Shown in pieces: positions 1 to 5,372 of a stretch of 5,372 nt of DNA. How positions within the stretch are numbered: position 1 is the first letter of the stretch; every line of letters starts with the position of its first letter. The notes under the pieces were generated by a model, which had not been told where the DNA came from, did no database searches, and worked only from the letters and a program-made list of their open reading frames with translations. The translations under genes and the position numbers were made by a program. The DNA is from Cyanobacteria bacterium UBA8803. GTDB taxonomy: Bacteria; Cyanobacteriota; Cyanobacteriia; Cyanobacteriales; Coleofasciculaceae. Where the stretch lies: the NCBI GenBank assembly GCA_003505715.1, contig DNXU01000342.1, positions 2,777 to 8,148 of the forward strand. Reading direction: 5' to 3'.

Positions 1-163
1 TATAGTAGCGCTAGCCGACAGTAAAGCTTGACTCGCCCTGATTGCATGGATAAGTTATTTTTTGGCAGTCCCTTAGGGAGTTCCCAATCAAACAGTATTC
101 CATTAAGGAGCAAGTCACTATTTAAATGTAGTACTGTGCGCCGCCAAAATACCTCGACTGAGC

Positions 164-179
164 CTGATTGCCTAATCAG
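164..179 (+). other. Small hairpin upstream of the terminator
   Basis: CTGATT (164-169) and AATCAG (174-179) are perfect 6-bp inverted arms around a 4-base loop. The hairpin lies ten bases before the terminator-like stem at 189-214, so a transcript crossing this region would carry two consecutive stem-loops. It has no T-run of its own and is not a terminator by itself. Its role is unknown, and it could be a chance structure. Confidence 0.35.
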
Positions 180-188
180 AAACCTCTG

Positions 189-219
189 AGGGAGCGATAA
201 CCAAATCGCTCCCTTCTTT
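189..219 (+). terminator. Rho-independent-type terminator hairpin
   Basis: A perfect 10-bp stem is formed by positions 189-198 and 205-214 (core GGGAGCGAT / ATCGCTCCC) with a 6-base loop AACCAA, extendable by one G-U pair. The T-rich tract TTCTTT follows at 214-219 on the + strand, while the minus-strand side has no T-run, so it should end transcription moving left to right. It probably closes a gene left of the window or a short RNA made within the first 190 bases, and separates that unit from the gene starting at 304. The T-tract is interrupted by one C, so termination strength is uncertain. Confidence 0.6.
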
Positions 220-262
220 AATGGGGTTTGAAACGTAATTTATCTTAAAACCGCCTAAAAAA

Positions 263-279
263 TATACCATATATATAGT
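263..279 (+). promoter_or_regulatory. Candidate -10 region for the gene at 304
   Basis: This AT-rich run contains TATACC (263-268) and TATAGT (274-279), the latter matching the bacterial -10 consensus at five of six bases and lying 24 bases before the start codon. No good -35 box sits 16-18 bases upstream of either. TTGAAA at 228-233 is too far away. The call therefore rests on the -10 alone, and an activator-dependent promoter is possible. Confidence 0.3.
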
Positions 280-303
280 CAGACTGCAAACTCCCCCAAC
301 ACC

Positions 304-912
304 ATGCCTAAAGCCACAGTCCGGTATACGACTAGAGATTTAAGAGAACTGGGTCTCTTTGTTGAAGTACCTGGAAAAACCGACAACGAGCGCACCCGCC
401 AAAAGGCCATTGAAGAAATTCAACGCCGCATGGACGATCCAGAAGACAGCACATTGAGTGCAGATAGTTTTGCCGATGGGTTAAGTATTGACGATTTGAT
501 TGTGGTAGAACCCCCACCAACCGAGGAAGTGGCAGAAGATGAACCAGAGATTATCCAGGCGGTAAAAGCGATCGCCAATTTAGCCAGTTTGCGAGTAACT
601 TTGGAGGAGGTACACCAGCAGGCATTAGAATTACGCCCTCTGATTGAGGCACTATTTAACCCCGAACCGCTGACTCCCACACAAATGCAGCAGGCAACGG
701 ATAAGAATTTTGCCAAGATCTTAATTAAATTTGCCGAAGCTAAAGCCGCTCGTGACAAGTTCCTCCCTGTCGCCAAAGAAGCTTGGCAGGTTTTAGAACC
801 AGCACTAGCTAATGTGGCCGAGGATAGCGATCGCGGGTTGAGTGAGTCAAGTAAGGAACCCGTATCGGCAACAGCACCGAAACCTGCTAAAAATGGCAAA
901 ACCCGAACTTAA
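304..912 (+). CDS. Hypothetical protein, helical, acidic linker
   Basis: This is a 202-residue protein I do not recognise. The start at 304 is the first ATG after the AT-rich promoter-like region; no clear Shine-Dalgarno sequence precedes it, and the next in-frame ATG (Met43) would remove the well-formed N-terminus. Visible parts: residues 1-45 are basic and charged (RDLRELGL, then ERTRQKAIEEIQRRM). Residues 62-83 are an acidic, proline-containing linker (EPPPTEEVAEDEPE). Residues 84-170 are Ala/Leu/Glu/Lys-rich and likely alpha-helical. Residues 172-202 are a Ser/Pro/Lys-rich tail that looks disordered. There is no signal peptide, membrane segment or cysteine, so it is probably cytoplasmic. 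Two HIP1 octamers lie inside (568-575, 827-834), so it is not an obvious recent import. Its stop is two bases from the aminotransferase start, which implies one transcript and a possible shared role. Real gene: fairly sure; function: unknown. Confidence 0.75.
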   Translation: MPKATVRYTTRDLRELGLFVEVPGKTDNERTRQKAIEEIQRRMDDPEDSTLSADSFADGLSIDDLIVVEPPPTEEVAEDEPEIIQAVKAIANLASLRVTLEEVHQQALELRPLIEALFNPEPLTPTQMQQATDKNFAKILIKFAEAKAARDKFLPVAKEAWQVLEPALANVAEDSDRGLSESSKEPVSATAPKPAKNGKTRT

Positions 913-914
913 GA

Positions 915-2141
915 ATGCTCAAACATGTGCCTGCATCCGCTGCACCAAGTCCTTGGCTCAAGTTTTGGTCTCTTGAGCCGACTGTAACTTTTCTTAATCA
1001 CGGTTCTTTTGGAGCCGTACCCCTACCCATCTTAGCTGTGCAGCAAAAATTGCGAGAACAGCTAGAACGGCAACCCTTGCGCTTTTTTCTGCGGGAGTTT
1101 GAACCGTTACTAGAAGCAGCACGGAGTGAACTAGCAGTCTTTGTGGGTGCCGATTCTGAAGAATTGGTGTTCGTCCCCAATGCGACAACGGGAGTAAATG
1201 CAGTGTTGCGATCGCTCTTTTTCCAGCCAGGGGACGAAATACTAACCACCAACCTCGAATATAATGCCTGTCGCAATGCCCTAGATTTTGTAGCGAGCCG
1301 CGCTGGAGCCACAGTCGTAGTGGCACAAGTACCTTTTCCCATCCAGTCTCCCGATACAGTAGTTGAAGCTGTACTAGCAAGGGTTTCTCCTAGAACCCGA
1401 CTGGCACTTTTAGACCACATAACGAGTAGTACAGCTTTAATCCTACCCATCCAGCAATTAGTGAGCCAGCTAAAACAACAGGGAGTAGAAACCCTAGTCG
1501 ATGGCGCTCACGCGCCAGGGATGGTGCCAATTAACCTGCACGAGATTGGAGCTACCTACTATACTGGCAACTGCCATAAATGGTTATGCGCTCCCAAAGG
1601 TGCAGCCTTTCTCTACGTCCAACCCCACCAGCAATCTCAAATTCGTCCCTTAACAATCAGCCACGGTGCTAACTCCTCCCGCACCGATAAGTCCCGCTTT
1701 CAGCTAGAGTTTGATTGGATGGGAACGGATGACCCCACTGCCTATCTTTGCATCCCAGAGGCCATTCGGTTTCTGGGTTCTTTGCTACCAGGAGGATGGC
1801 TGGAGTTAATGCAAAACAATCGAGTGCAAGCACTAGCAGCAAGGCAGTTGCTGTGTCAGGCGTTAGGAGTATCGCCGCCTTGTCCGGATGAGATGATTGG
1901 TGCCATGGCCGTTGTCCCCTTGCCCGATACCTTGTCCAGATACGAGCAGGAGCCACATCATAATTGGCCTCTATTGCAGGAGATATTATTTAAGCAGTTC
2001 GATATTGAAGTGCCAGTGATTGATGGAATTATACCATTTCAGCAAATGATCAGAATTTCGGTTCAGATCTATAACAGTCTCGATCAGTATGAATATTTAG
2101 CACAAGTACTAGTACAACTACAAAAACACAATTCTGAGTGA
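915..2141 (+). CDS. PLP-dependent class V aminotransferase family protein
   Basis: This 408-residue fold-type I PLP enzyme belongs to the class V aminotransferase group usually annotated as isopenicillin N epimerase-like, which also includes cysteine desulfurase-like and sulfoxide-lyase enzymes. The N-terminal motif FLNHGSFGAVP (about 26-36) is typical. NATTGVNAVL (89-98) is the expected phosphate-binding segment. Asp196 and His199 in LVDGAHAPG are placed to contact the PLP ring, and Lys222 in TGNCHKWLCAPKG is the expected Schiff-base lysine. WMGTDDPTAYL and the C-terminal RISVQIYNSLDQYEYLA are also family signatures. The length is normal, all key residues are present and no signal peptide is seen, so it should be an active cytoplasmic enzyme. 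It starts two bases after the upstream stop (TAAGAATG) with no strong ribosome-binding site, which suggests translational coupling. The substrate is not predictable: nothing in the window points to beta-lactam synthesis, and racemase, desulfurase, lyase or transaminase activity all remain possible. Confidence 0.92.
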   Translation: MLKHVPASAAPSPWLKFWSLEPTVTFLNHGSFGAVPLPILAVQQKLREQLERQPLRFFLREFEPLLEAARSELAVFVGADSEELVFVPNATTGVNAVLRSLFFQPGDEILTTNLEYNACRNALDFVASRAGATVVVAQVPFPIQSPDTVVEAVLARVSPRTRLALLDHITSSTALILPIQQLVSQLKQQGVETLVDGAHAPGMVPINLHEIGATYYTGNCHKWLCAPKGAAFLYVQPHQQSQIRPLTISHGANSSRTDKSRFQLEFDWMGTDDPTAYLCIPEAIRFLGSLLPGGWLELMQNNRVQALAARQLLCQALGVSPPCPDEMIGAMAVVPLPDTLSRYEQEPHHNWPLLQEILFKQFDIEVPVIDGIIPFQQMIRISVQIYNSLDQYEYLAQVLVQLQKHNSE

Positions 2142-2168
2142 GACCAAATCTGGAGCGATCGCGTCCCG

Positions 2169-2197
2169 TTGACAATTCTTTGTAAAGAAGTTAAAAT
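2169..2197 (+). promoter_or_regulatory. Sigma70-type promoter for glutamate synthase
   Basis: TTGACA (2169-2174) is a perfect -35 box. After exactly 17 bases comes TAAAAT (2192-2197), matching the -10 consensus at five of six positions. Transcription would begin near 2204, about 220 bases before the glutamate synthase start codon. The spacer is filled by the inverted repeat TTCTTT-GT-AAAGAA (2176-2189), which could serve as an operator. The box sequences are seen directly; promoter activity is inferred. Confidence 0.6.
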
Positions 2198-2296
2198 ACC
2201 ACGTCTCTACAGGGTGTGAAATACTTACGCCAATAACCCATGGAAGCCTCTCTCCCTCTTGCCCCTTTCCTTCAGCCTAGTTTCAAGATTTGGGTA

Positions 2297-2336
2297 GTAA
2301 GATCTGACAATTTCCTTAAGACTTGACATATATAAG
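2297..2336 (+). promoter_or_regulatory. Candidate activator site and second promoter
   Basis: GTAAGATCTGAC (2297-2308) is a near-palindrome (ten of twelve positions symmetrical). Twenty-two bases later lies TATAAG (2331-2336) within a TATATAAG run, a plausible -10. The distance resembles class II activator promoters such as those of the cyanobacterial nitrogen regulator NtcA. However, the sequence does not fit the NtcA consensus GTA-N8-TAC: the half-sites are six bases apart and the right one is GAC. Treat it as a candidate only. If used, transcription would start near 2343, giving a leader of about 85 bases. Confidence 0.25.
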
Positions 2337-2352
2337 CCTGCCGCGTTAGAAA
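2323..2352 (+). promoter_or_regulatory. Weak alternative promoter near glutamate synthase
   Basis: TTGACA (2323-2328) is a perfect -35 box, followed after 18 bases by TAGAAA (2347-2352), which matches the -10 consensus at four of six positions. It would start transcription near 2359, about 70 bases before the start codon. It overlaps the TATATAAG run of the candidate above, so the two would compete. Confidence 0.3.
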
Positions 2353-2427
2353 ATCCAGATTACCTAGAGTTAAAGAGCTTCCCACTCTCTAGCTGACACC
2401 CTCTTTGCCGCTTTTAGTTTATCAAAA

Positions 2428-5372
2428 ATGAACACTAACGAACTGCCATCAAAACAGGGCCTCTACGATCCGCAGTTTGAACGCGACGCATGTGGTGTCG
2501 GGTTCATCGTGCATATGAAGGGGAAGAAATCGCACGAAATCGTGGAGCAGGCGCTAACGATCCTGTTGAACCTCGACCATCGCGGCGCGTGCGGTTGCGA
2601 GAAGAACACCGGTGACGGAGCGGGCATTTTGATGCAGGTGCCGCACAAGTTCTTGAAGAAGGTGGCGGCGGCGGAAAATATCGCGCTGCCGGAAGCGGGA
2701 CAGTATGGCGTCGGCATAATCTACTCTTCACCCGATCCCACCACCCGCTCCAACAGCCGACAAATCTTTGAAAAAATTGTTGCTGAGGAAGGACAGGAAG
2801 TTCTCGGCTGGCGCGACGTACCAACGGACAACTCGTCCCTAGGCAACACGGCCAAAGCGAGCGAACCGTTCATGCAACAGGTGTTCATCAAACGCTCCCC
2901 AACCATTGCTGATGAAGCTGCTTTTGAGCGAAAGCTCTACGTCATCCGCAAACGCACTCACATGGCAATCCGCCGGCAGCAGGCAGACTCCTGGTGGTAT
3001 GGAGCTAGCATTTCCTGCCGCACGCTTGTTTATAAAGGAATGCTCATGCCAGTACAGGTGGGGCAGTATTATCCAGATCTCCACGATCCGGATATGGAAA
3101 GTGCCTTGGCGTTGGTACACTCCCGTTTTAGCACCAACACCTTCCCCAGTTGGGAGCGGAGTCACCCCTATCGCTACATCGCGCACAATGGGGAAATCAA
3201 TACCCTGCGTGGCAACATTAACTGGATGCACGCCCGACAGTCGCTGTTTGAGTCGGACTTGTTCGGGGAAGATATGAAGAAGGTGCAGCGGCTCATCAAC
3301 GTTGAGGGTAGCGACTCTGGCATTTTTGACAATGCCCTCGAACTGCTCGTGCTGGCAGGGCGATCGCTTCCCCATGCGGTAATGATGATGATCCCTGAAC
3401 CCTGGACGGCTCACGAGTCGATGAGCGCAGAGAAAAAGGCGTTCTACAAATATCACTCGTGCCTGATGGAACCGTGGGACGGTCCGGCGTCGATCGCATT
3501 TACAGATGGCACCATGATCGGTGCCGTACTCGACCGCAACGGCCTACGCCCCTCTCGTTACTACGTGACTAAGGATGACCTGGTAATTATGGCATCCGAA
3601 GCAGGGGTGTTACCCGTAGAACCGGAACGGGTGGCGTTGAAGGGACGCTTGCAACCGGGGCGGATGTTCCTGGTGAATATGCAAGAGGGTCGCATCGTCG
3701 CGGATGAGGAGATCAAACACCAAATTGCTACCGAGCATCCCTATGGCGAGTGGATCGACAAGCATATGGTCGAACTATCGCAGCTGAAAGATGGGCCGGA
3801 GTTGCCGAAATATGAAGGGAATGGGACATGGGAAATCGGGAATGGGAATGGCAAGGACAAATCCCAACTCGTAACTCCCAACTCCTTAATACAGCAGCAA
3901 ATGGCATTTGGTTACACCTTTGAGGAACTGCGCCTGTTGCTGACGCCGATGGCACGGGATGGCGTCGAAGCCGTTGGCTCAATGGGTGCTGATACACCGC
4001 TAGCCGTCCTTTCTGACCGTCCTAAACTCCTTTACGATTACTTCCAACAACTGTTCGCCCAAGTTACGAACCCGCCCATTGATTCCATTCGGGAAGAGAT
4101 TATCACCTCAGCGGAAACAACCATTGGTTCAGAGCGCAACTTGCTTAAACCCGAACCCGAAAGTTGCCATTTGATCGAGCTGAAAACCCCAATCCTCAGC
4201 AACGAAGAATTGGCGAAGCTCAAGTATGTAAACGAGGGTCAGTTTAAATCGGTAACTATCCCCATCCTATTCAACCCCAAAGAGGGCGTGAAAGGACTGG
4301 AAACAGTGATGGCAGAAATTTTTGCCCAGGCAGACCAAGCGATCGCCCAAGGGGTGAACCTGGTTATCCTGAGCGATCGCGGTATGGACAAAGATAACGC
4401 ACCAATCCCGGCACTGCTGGCAGTGTCTGGAGTGCATCACCACTTGATCCGTGAAGGCACGCGCACGCGGGTCGGTCTCGTCCTAGAATCAGGCGAACCT
4501 CGGGAAGTCCATCATTACGCGACGCTCATCGGCTACGGCTGCGGTGCGATCAATCCCTATCTCGCCTTCGAGACCATCGGCGATATGATCTCTCAGGGCT
4601 TGCTGGTTAACATCGATCCCAAGACTGCTTGTAAGAACTACATCAAAGCTGCCACCAAGGGAGTGATTAAAGTCGCCTCTAAAATAGGTATCTCCACCTT
4701 GCAAAGCTATCGGGGGGCACAGATTTTTGAGGCGATCGGGCTGAACCGCTCGGTAATTGACAAATACTTCACTTGGACGGCATCGCGGATCGCAGGCGCA
4801 GATCTAGAAGTTATTGCCAAGGAAGCAATTTTACGCCACAGCCATGCCTTCCCAGACCGCGAGGTCAACGGTCACACCCTTGATGTTGGCGGCGAATATC
4901 AGTGGCGCAAGGAAGGTGAGGCACACCTGTTCAGTCCGGAAACAATCCACACCCTGCAAAAGGCAGTGCGTGAAGGAAACTACCAACTTTACAAGCGATA
5001 CGCCCAGCTGGTGAACGAGCAGAACCAGAAATACTTCACCCTGCGCGGACTACTGGAGTTTAAATCCCGCGAACCAGTACCGCTTGAGGAAGTAGAACCG
5101 ATTGAGGCAATTATGAAACGCTTCAAAACCGGGGCGATGAGCTACGGCTCGATTTCTAAGGAGGCTCACGAATCCCTAGCGATCGCCATGAACCGGATCG
5201 GCGGCAAATCCAATACTGGGGAAGGCGGCGAAGACCCAGAACGCTACACCTGGACTAACGAACGCGGTGACTCCAAAAACAGCGCCATCAAACAGGTGGC
5301 ATCCGGTCGCTTCGGAGTTACGAGCTTGTATTTGTCCCAGGCCAAGGAAATCCAGATCAAGATGGCACAGGG
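2428..5372 (+). CDS. gltB: Glutamate synthase large subunit, 3' end cut off
   Basis: The enzyme converts glutamine plus 2-oxoglutarate into two glutamates in the cytoplasm (GOGAT step of ammonium assimilation). The window holds 981 uninterrupted codons of an expected 1,500-1,560 and cuts the gene at its right edge. The start at 2428 leaves a 21-residue propeptide before Cys22 ([10 protein letters not shown]), which after cleavage becomes the N-terminal nucleophile of the class II glutaminase domain (about 22-450). That domain shows [29 protein letters not shown] and AHNGEIN, with Asn254-Gly255 as the expected oxyanion hole. The central domain follows from about 490 ([19 protein letters not shown]). 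The FMN domain begins before [15 protein letters not shown] (901-915) and [15 protein letters not shown] (926-940). The 3Fe-4S cysteines lie beyond the window. No clear ribosome-binding site precedes the start. Residues 464-486 are a repeat-derived insertion. Only 15 residues separate GEGGED from SAIKQ, arguing for a GltB-like rather than long-loop ferredoxin type, though related cyanobacterial enzymes are also called glsF/gltS. Confidence 0.96.
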   Translation, partial: MNTNELPSKQGLYDPQFERDACGVGFIVHMKGKKSHEIVEQALTILLNLDHRGACGCEKNTGDGAGILMQVPHKFLKKVAAAENIALPEAGQYGVGIIYSSPDPTTRSNSRQIFEKIVAEEGQEVLGWRDVPTDNSSLGNTAKASEPFMQQVFIKRSPTIADEAAFERKLYVIRKRTHMAIRRQQADSWWYGASISCRTLVYKGMLMPVQVGQYYPDLHDPDMESALALVHSRFSTNTFPSWERSHPYRYIAHNGEINTLRGNINWMHARQSLFESDLFGEDMKKVQRLINVEGSDSGIFDNALELLVLAGRSLPHAVMMMIPEPWTAHESMSAEKKAFYKYHSCLMEPWDGPASIAFTDGTMIGAVLDRNGLRPSRYYVTKDDLVIMASEAGVLPVEPERVALKGRLQPGRMFLVNMQEGRIVADEEIKHQIATEHPYGEWIDKHMVELSQLKDGPELPKYEGNGTWEIGNGNGKDKSQLVTPNSLIQQQMAFGYTFEELRLLLTPMARDGVEAVGSMGADTPLAVLSDRPKLLYDYFQQLFAQVTNPPIDSIREEIITSAETTIGSERNLLKPEPESCHLIELKTPILSNEELAKLKYVNEGQFKSVTIPILFNPKEGVKGLETVMAEIFAQADQAIAQGVNLVILSDRGMDKDNAPIPALLAVSGVHHHLIREGTRTRVGLVLESGEPREVHHYATLIGYGCGAINPYLAFETIGDMISQGLLVNIDPKTACKNYIKAATKGVIKVASKIGISTLQSYRGAQIFEAIGLNRSVIDKYFTWTASRIAGADLEVIAKEAILRHSHAFPDREVNGHTLDVGGEYQWRKEGEAHLFSPETIHTLQKAVREGNYQLYKRYAQLVNEQNQKYFTLRGLLEFKSREPVPLEEVEPIEAIMKRFKTGAMSYGSISKEAHESLAIAMNRIGGKSNTGEGGEDPERYTWTNERGDSKNSAIKQVASGRFGVTSLYLSQAKEIQIKMAQ
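3817..3885 (+). repeat. Degenerate heptamer repeats inside gltB
   Basis: Positions 3817-3851 split without gaps into five heptamers: GGGAATG, GGACATG, GGAAATC, GGGAATG, GGAATGG. After an 11-base spacer, 3863-3883 splits into CCCAACT, CGTAACT, CCCAACT, followed by CC. The first block is purine-rich and the second pyrimidine-rich, so together they make a rough inverted pair. The 69 bases equal 23 codons and stay in frame, encoding a Gly/Asn-rich segment (464-486) in the linker between the glutaminase and central domains. Heptamer tandem repeats are known from cyanobacterial genomes, mostly between genes. The repeat structure is directly visible; that it was inserted, rather than arising by slippage, is inference. 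Confidence 0.7.

Larger units (their letters stand above)
1..303. other. Non-coding stretch left of the first gene
   Basis: No convincing reading frame is present. On the + strand the three frames meet stops by position 31. One of them, positions 2-31, could be the last nine codons of a gene left of the window, but this cannot be tested here. The visible content is a hairpin (164-179), a terminator-like stem (189-219) and an AT-rich segment (241-279) probably holding the promoter of the next gene. A 16-base direct repeat matching at 13 positions (30-45 and 156-171, shared core CCTGATTGC) lies near the ends of the segment before the terminator. A weak TTGACT box is at 28-33. Confidence 0.5.
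2142..2427. other. Gap between aminotransferase and glutamate synthase genes
   Basis: These 286 bases hold no supportable gene. They contain a HIP1 site (2155-2162), a strong promoter (2169-2197), a pyrimidine-rich run (about 2251-2275), further TGACA boxes (2305-2309, 2324-2328), a near-palindrome (2297-2308) and a weak 6-bp inverted repeat CTAGAG/CTCTAG (2364-2369, 2387-2392). I see no intrinsic terminator for the aminotransferase gene, so some read-through into glutamate synthase is possible. From the strong promoter the 5' leader would be about 220 bases, long for a bacterial mRNA. Confidence 0.7.
568..5186. repeat. HIP1 octamers GCGATCGC, eight copies
   Basis: The octamer starts at 568, 827, 1208, 2155, 3360, 4339, 4373 and 5179. 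Seven copies lie within the three genes and one in the gap before glutamate synthase. Such density is a recognised mark of many cyanobacterial chromosomes and supports the assignment. Its presence in all three genes suggests all have resided in this genome type for a long time. Confidence 0.9.

Noticed and set aside
1..47. Minus-strand frame from an ATG at 47 open to the left edge
   Set aside because: Only about 15 codons are visible, with no ribosome-binding site or recognisable sequence; it cannot be separated from chance.
105..131. AAGGAG ribosome-binding-like motif followed by ATG
   Set aside because: The ATG at 126 is followed at once by TAG, and the spacing of 15 bases is too long, so no peptide gene is supported.
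420..899. 159-codon open frame on the minus strand opposite the first gene
   Set aside because: It is fully antisense to the better supported + strand frame, is Ser/Ala-rich without a recognisable motif, and has no separate promoter signal. The + strand frame also joins tightly to a real gene.
2201..2211. ACGTCTCTACA, like fragments of a common cyanobacterial intergenic repeat
   Set aside because: It is only 11 bases without the matching inverted arm, so it is too short to call a repeat element.
2364..2392. CTAGAG/CTCTAG inverted repeat before the glutamate synthase start
   Set aside because: A 6-bp stem with a 17-base loop and no T-run is too weak to be called a terminator or attenuator.
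2204..2427. Glutamine-sensing riboswitch in the glutamate synthase leader
   Set aside because: The leader is long enough and the gene would be a suitable target, but I could not find the conserved core of the glnA-type motif or a stable multi-stem fold.
2906..3277. 123-codon + strand frame inside glutamate synthase in another phase
   Set aside because: It overlaps the conserved [19 protein letters not shown] coding region in a shifted frame, and its own product looks random.
2839..3456. 205-codon open frame on the minus strand within glutamate synthase
   Set aside because: The + strand codes here for highly conserved glutaminase motifs, and the antisense product has no family resemblance. 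It is a shadow of GC-rich coding sequence.
1..5372. CRISPR array, insertion sequence, tRNA or defence system
   Set aside because: No regularly spaced repeats, transposase motifs, terminal inverted repeats, cloverleaf folds or known defence proteins were seen on either strand.

Overview
The window looks like the chromosome of a cyanobacterium, probably a filamentous one. The palindrome GCGATCGC (HIP1), typical of cyanobacteria, occurs eight times in 5.4 kb, where chance would give about 0.1. The longest gene reads closely like the cyanobacterial glutamate synthase large subunit. I see no rRNA, tRNA, CRISPR array, transposase or phage gene.

Layout, with all genes on the + strand. Positions 1-303 are non-coding as far as I can tell and hold a small hairpin followed by a strong terminator-like hairpin (189-219). 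Positions 304-912 encode a 202-residue protein of unknown function: a basic N-terminus, an acidic linker, a helical middle and a disordered lysine-containing tail. Two bases after its stop comes a 408-residue PLP-dependent class V aminotransferase-fold protein of the 'isopenicillin N epimerase-like' group (915-2141). The two are probably co-transcribed and translationally coupled. A 286-bp gap (2142-2427) carries a strong sigma70-type promoter, additional TGACA boxes and a near-palindrome placed like an activator site. It feeds the glutamate synthase large subunit (2428 to the window edge), of which 981 codons are present and the 3' third is missing.

The glutamate synthase is the GOGAT half of the GS-GOGAT cycle, the main entry of ammonium nitrogen into amino acids. 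The two upstream genes have no obvious link to it; the long gap and separate promoter suggest independent transcription.

The most unusual signal is inside the glutamate synthase gene. A 69-bp stretch (3817-3885) between the glutaminase and central domains consists of degenerate heptamers, five GGRAATG-like and then three CCCAACT-like. It resembles the short tandem repeats normally found between genes in cyanobacteria, yet here it is translated in frame as 23 low-complexity residues. A second point is that the FMN domain lacks the long insertion I associate with the 'ferredoxin loop', so the electron donor should not be assumed. I did not find a clear new multi-gene system; the unknown gene at 304-912 is the main uncharacterised component.
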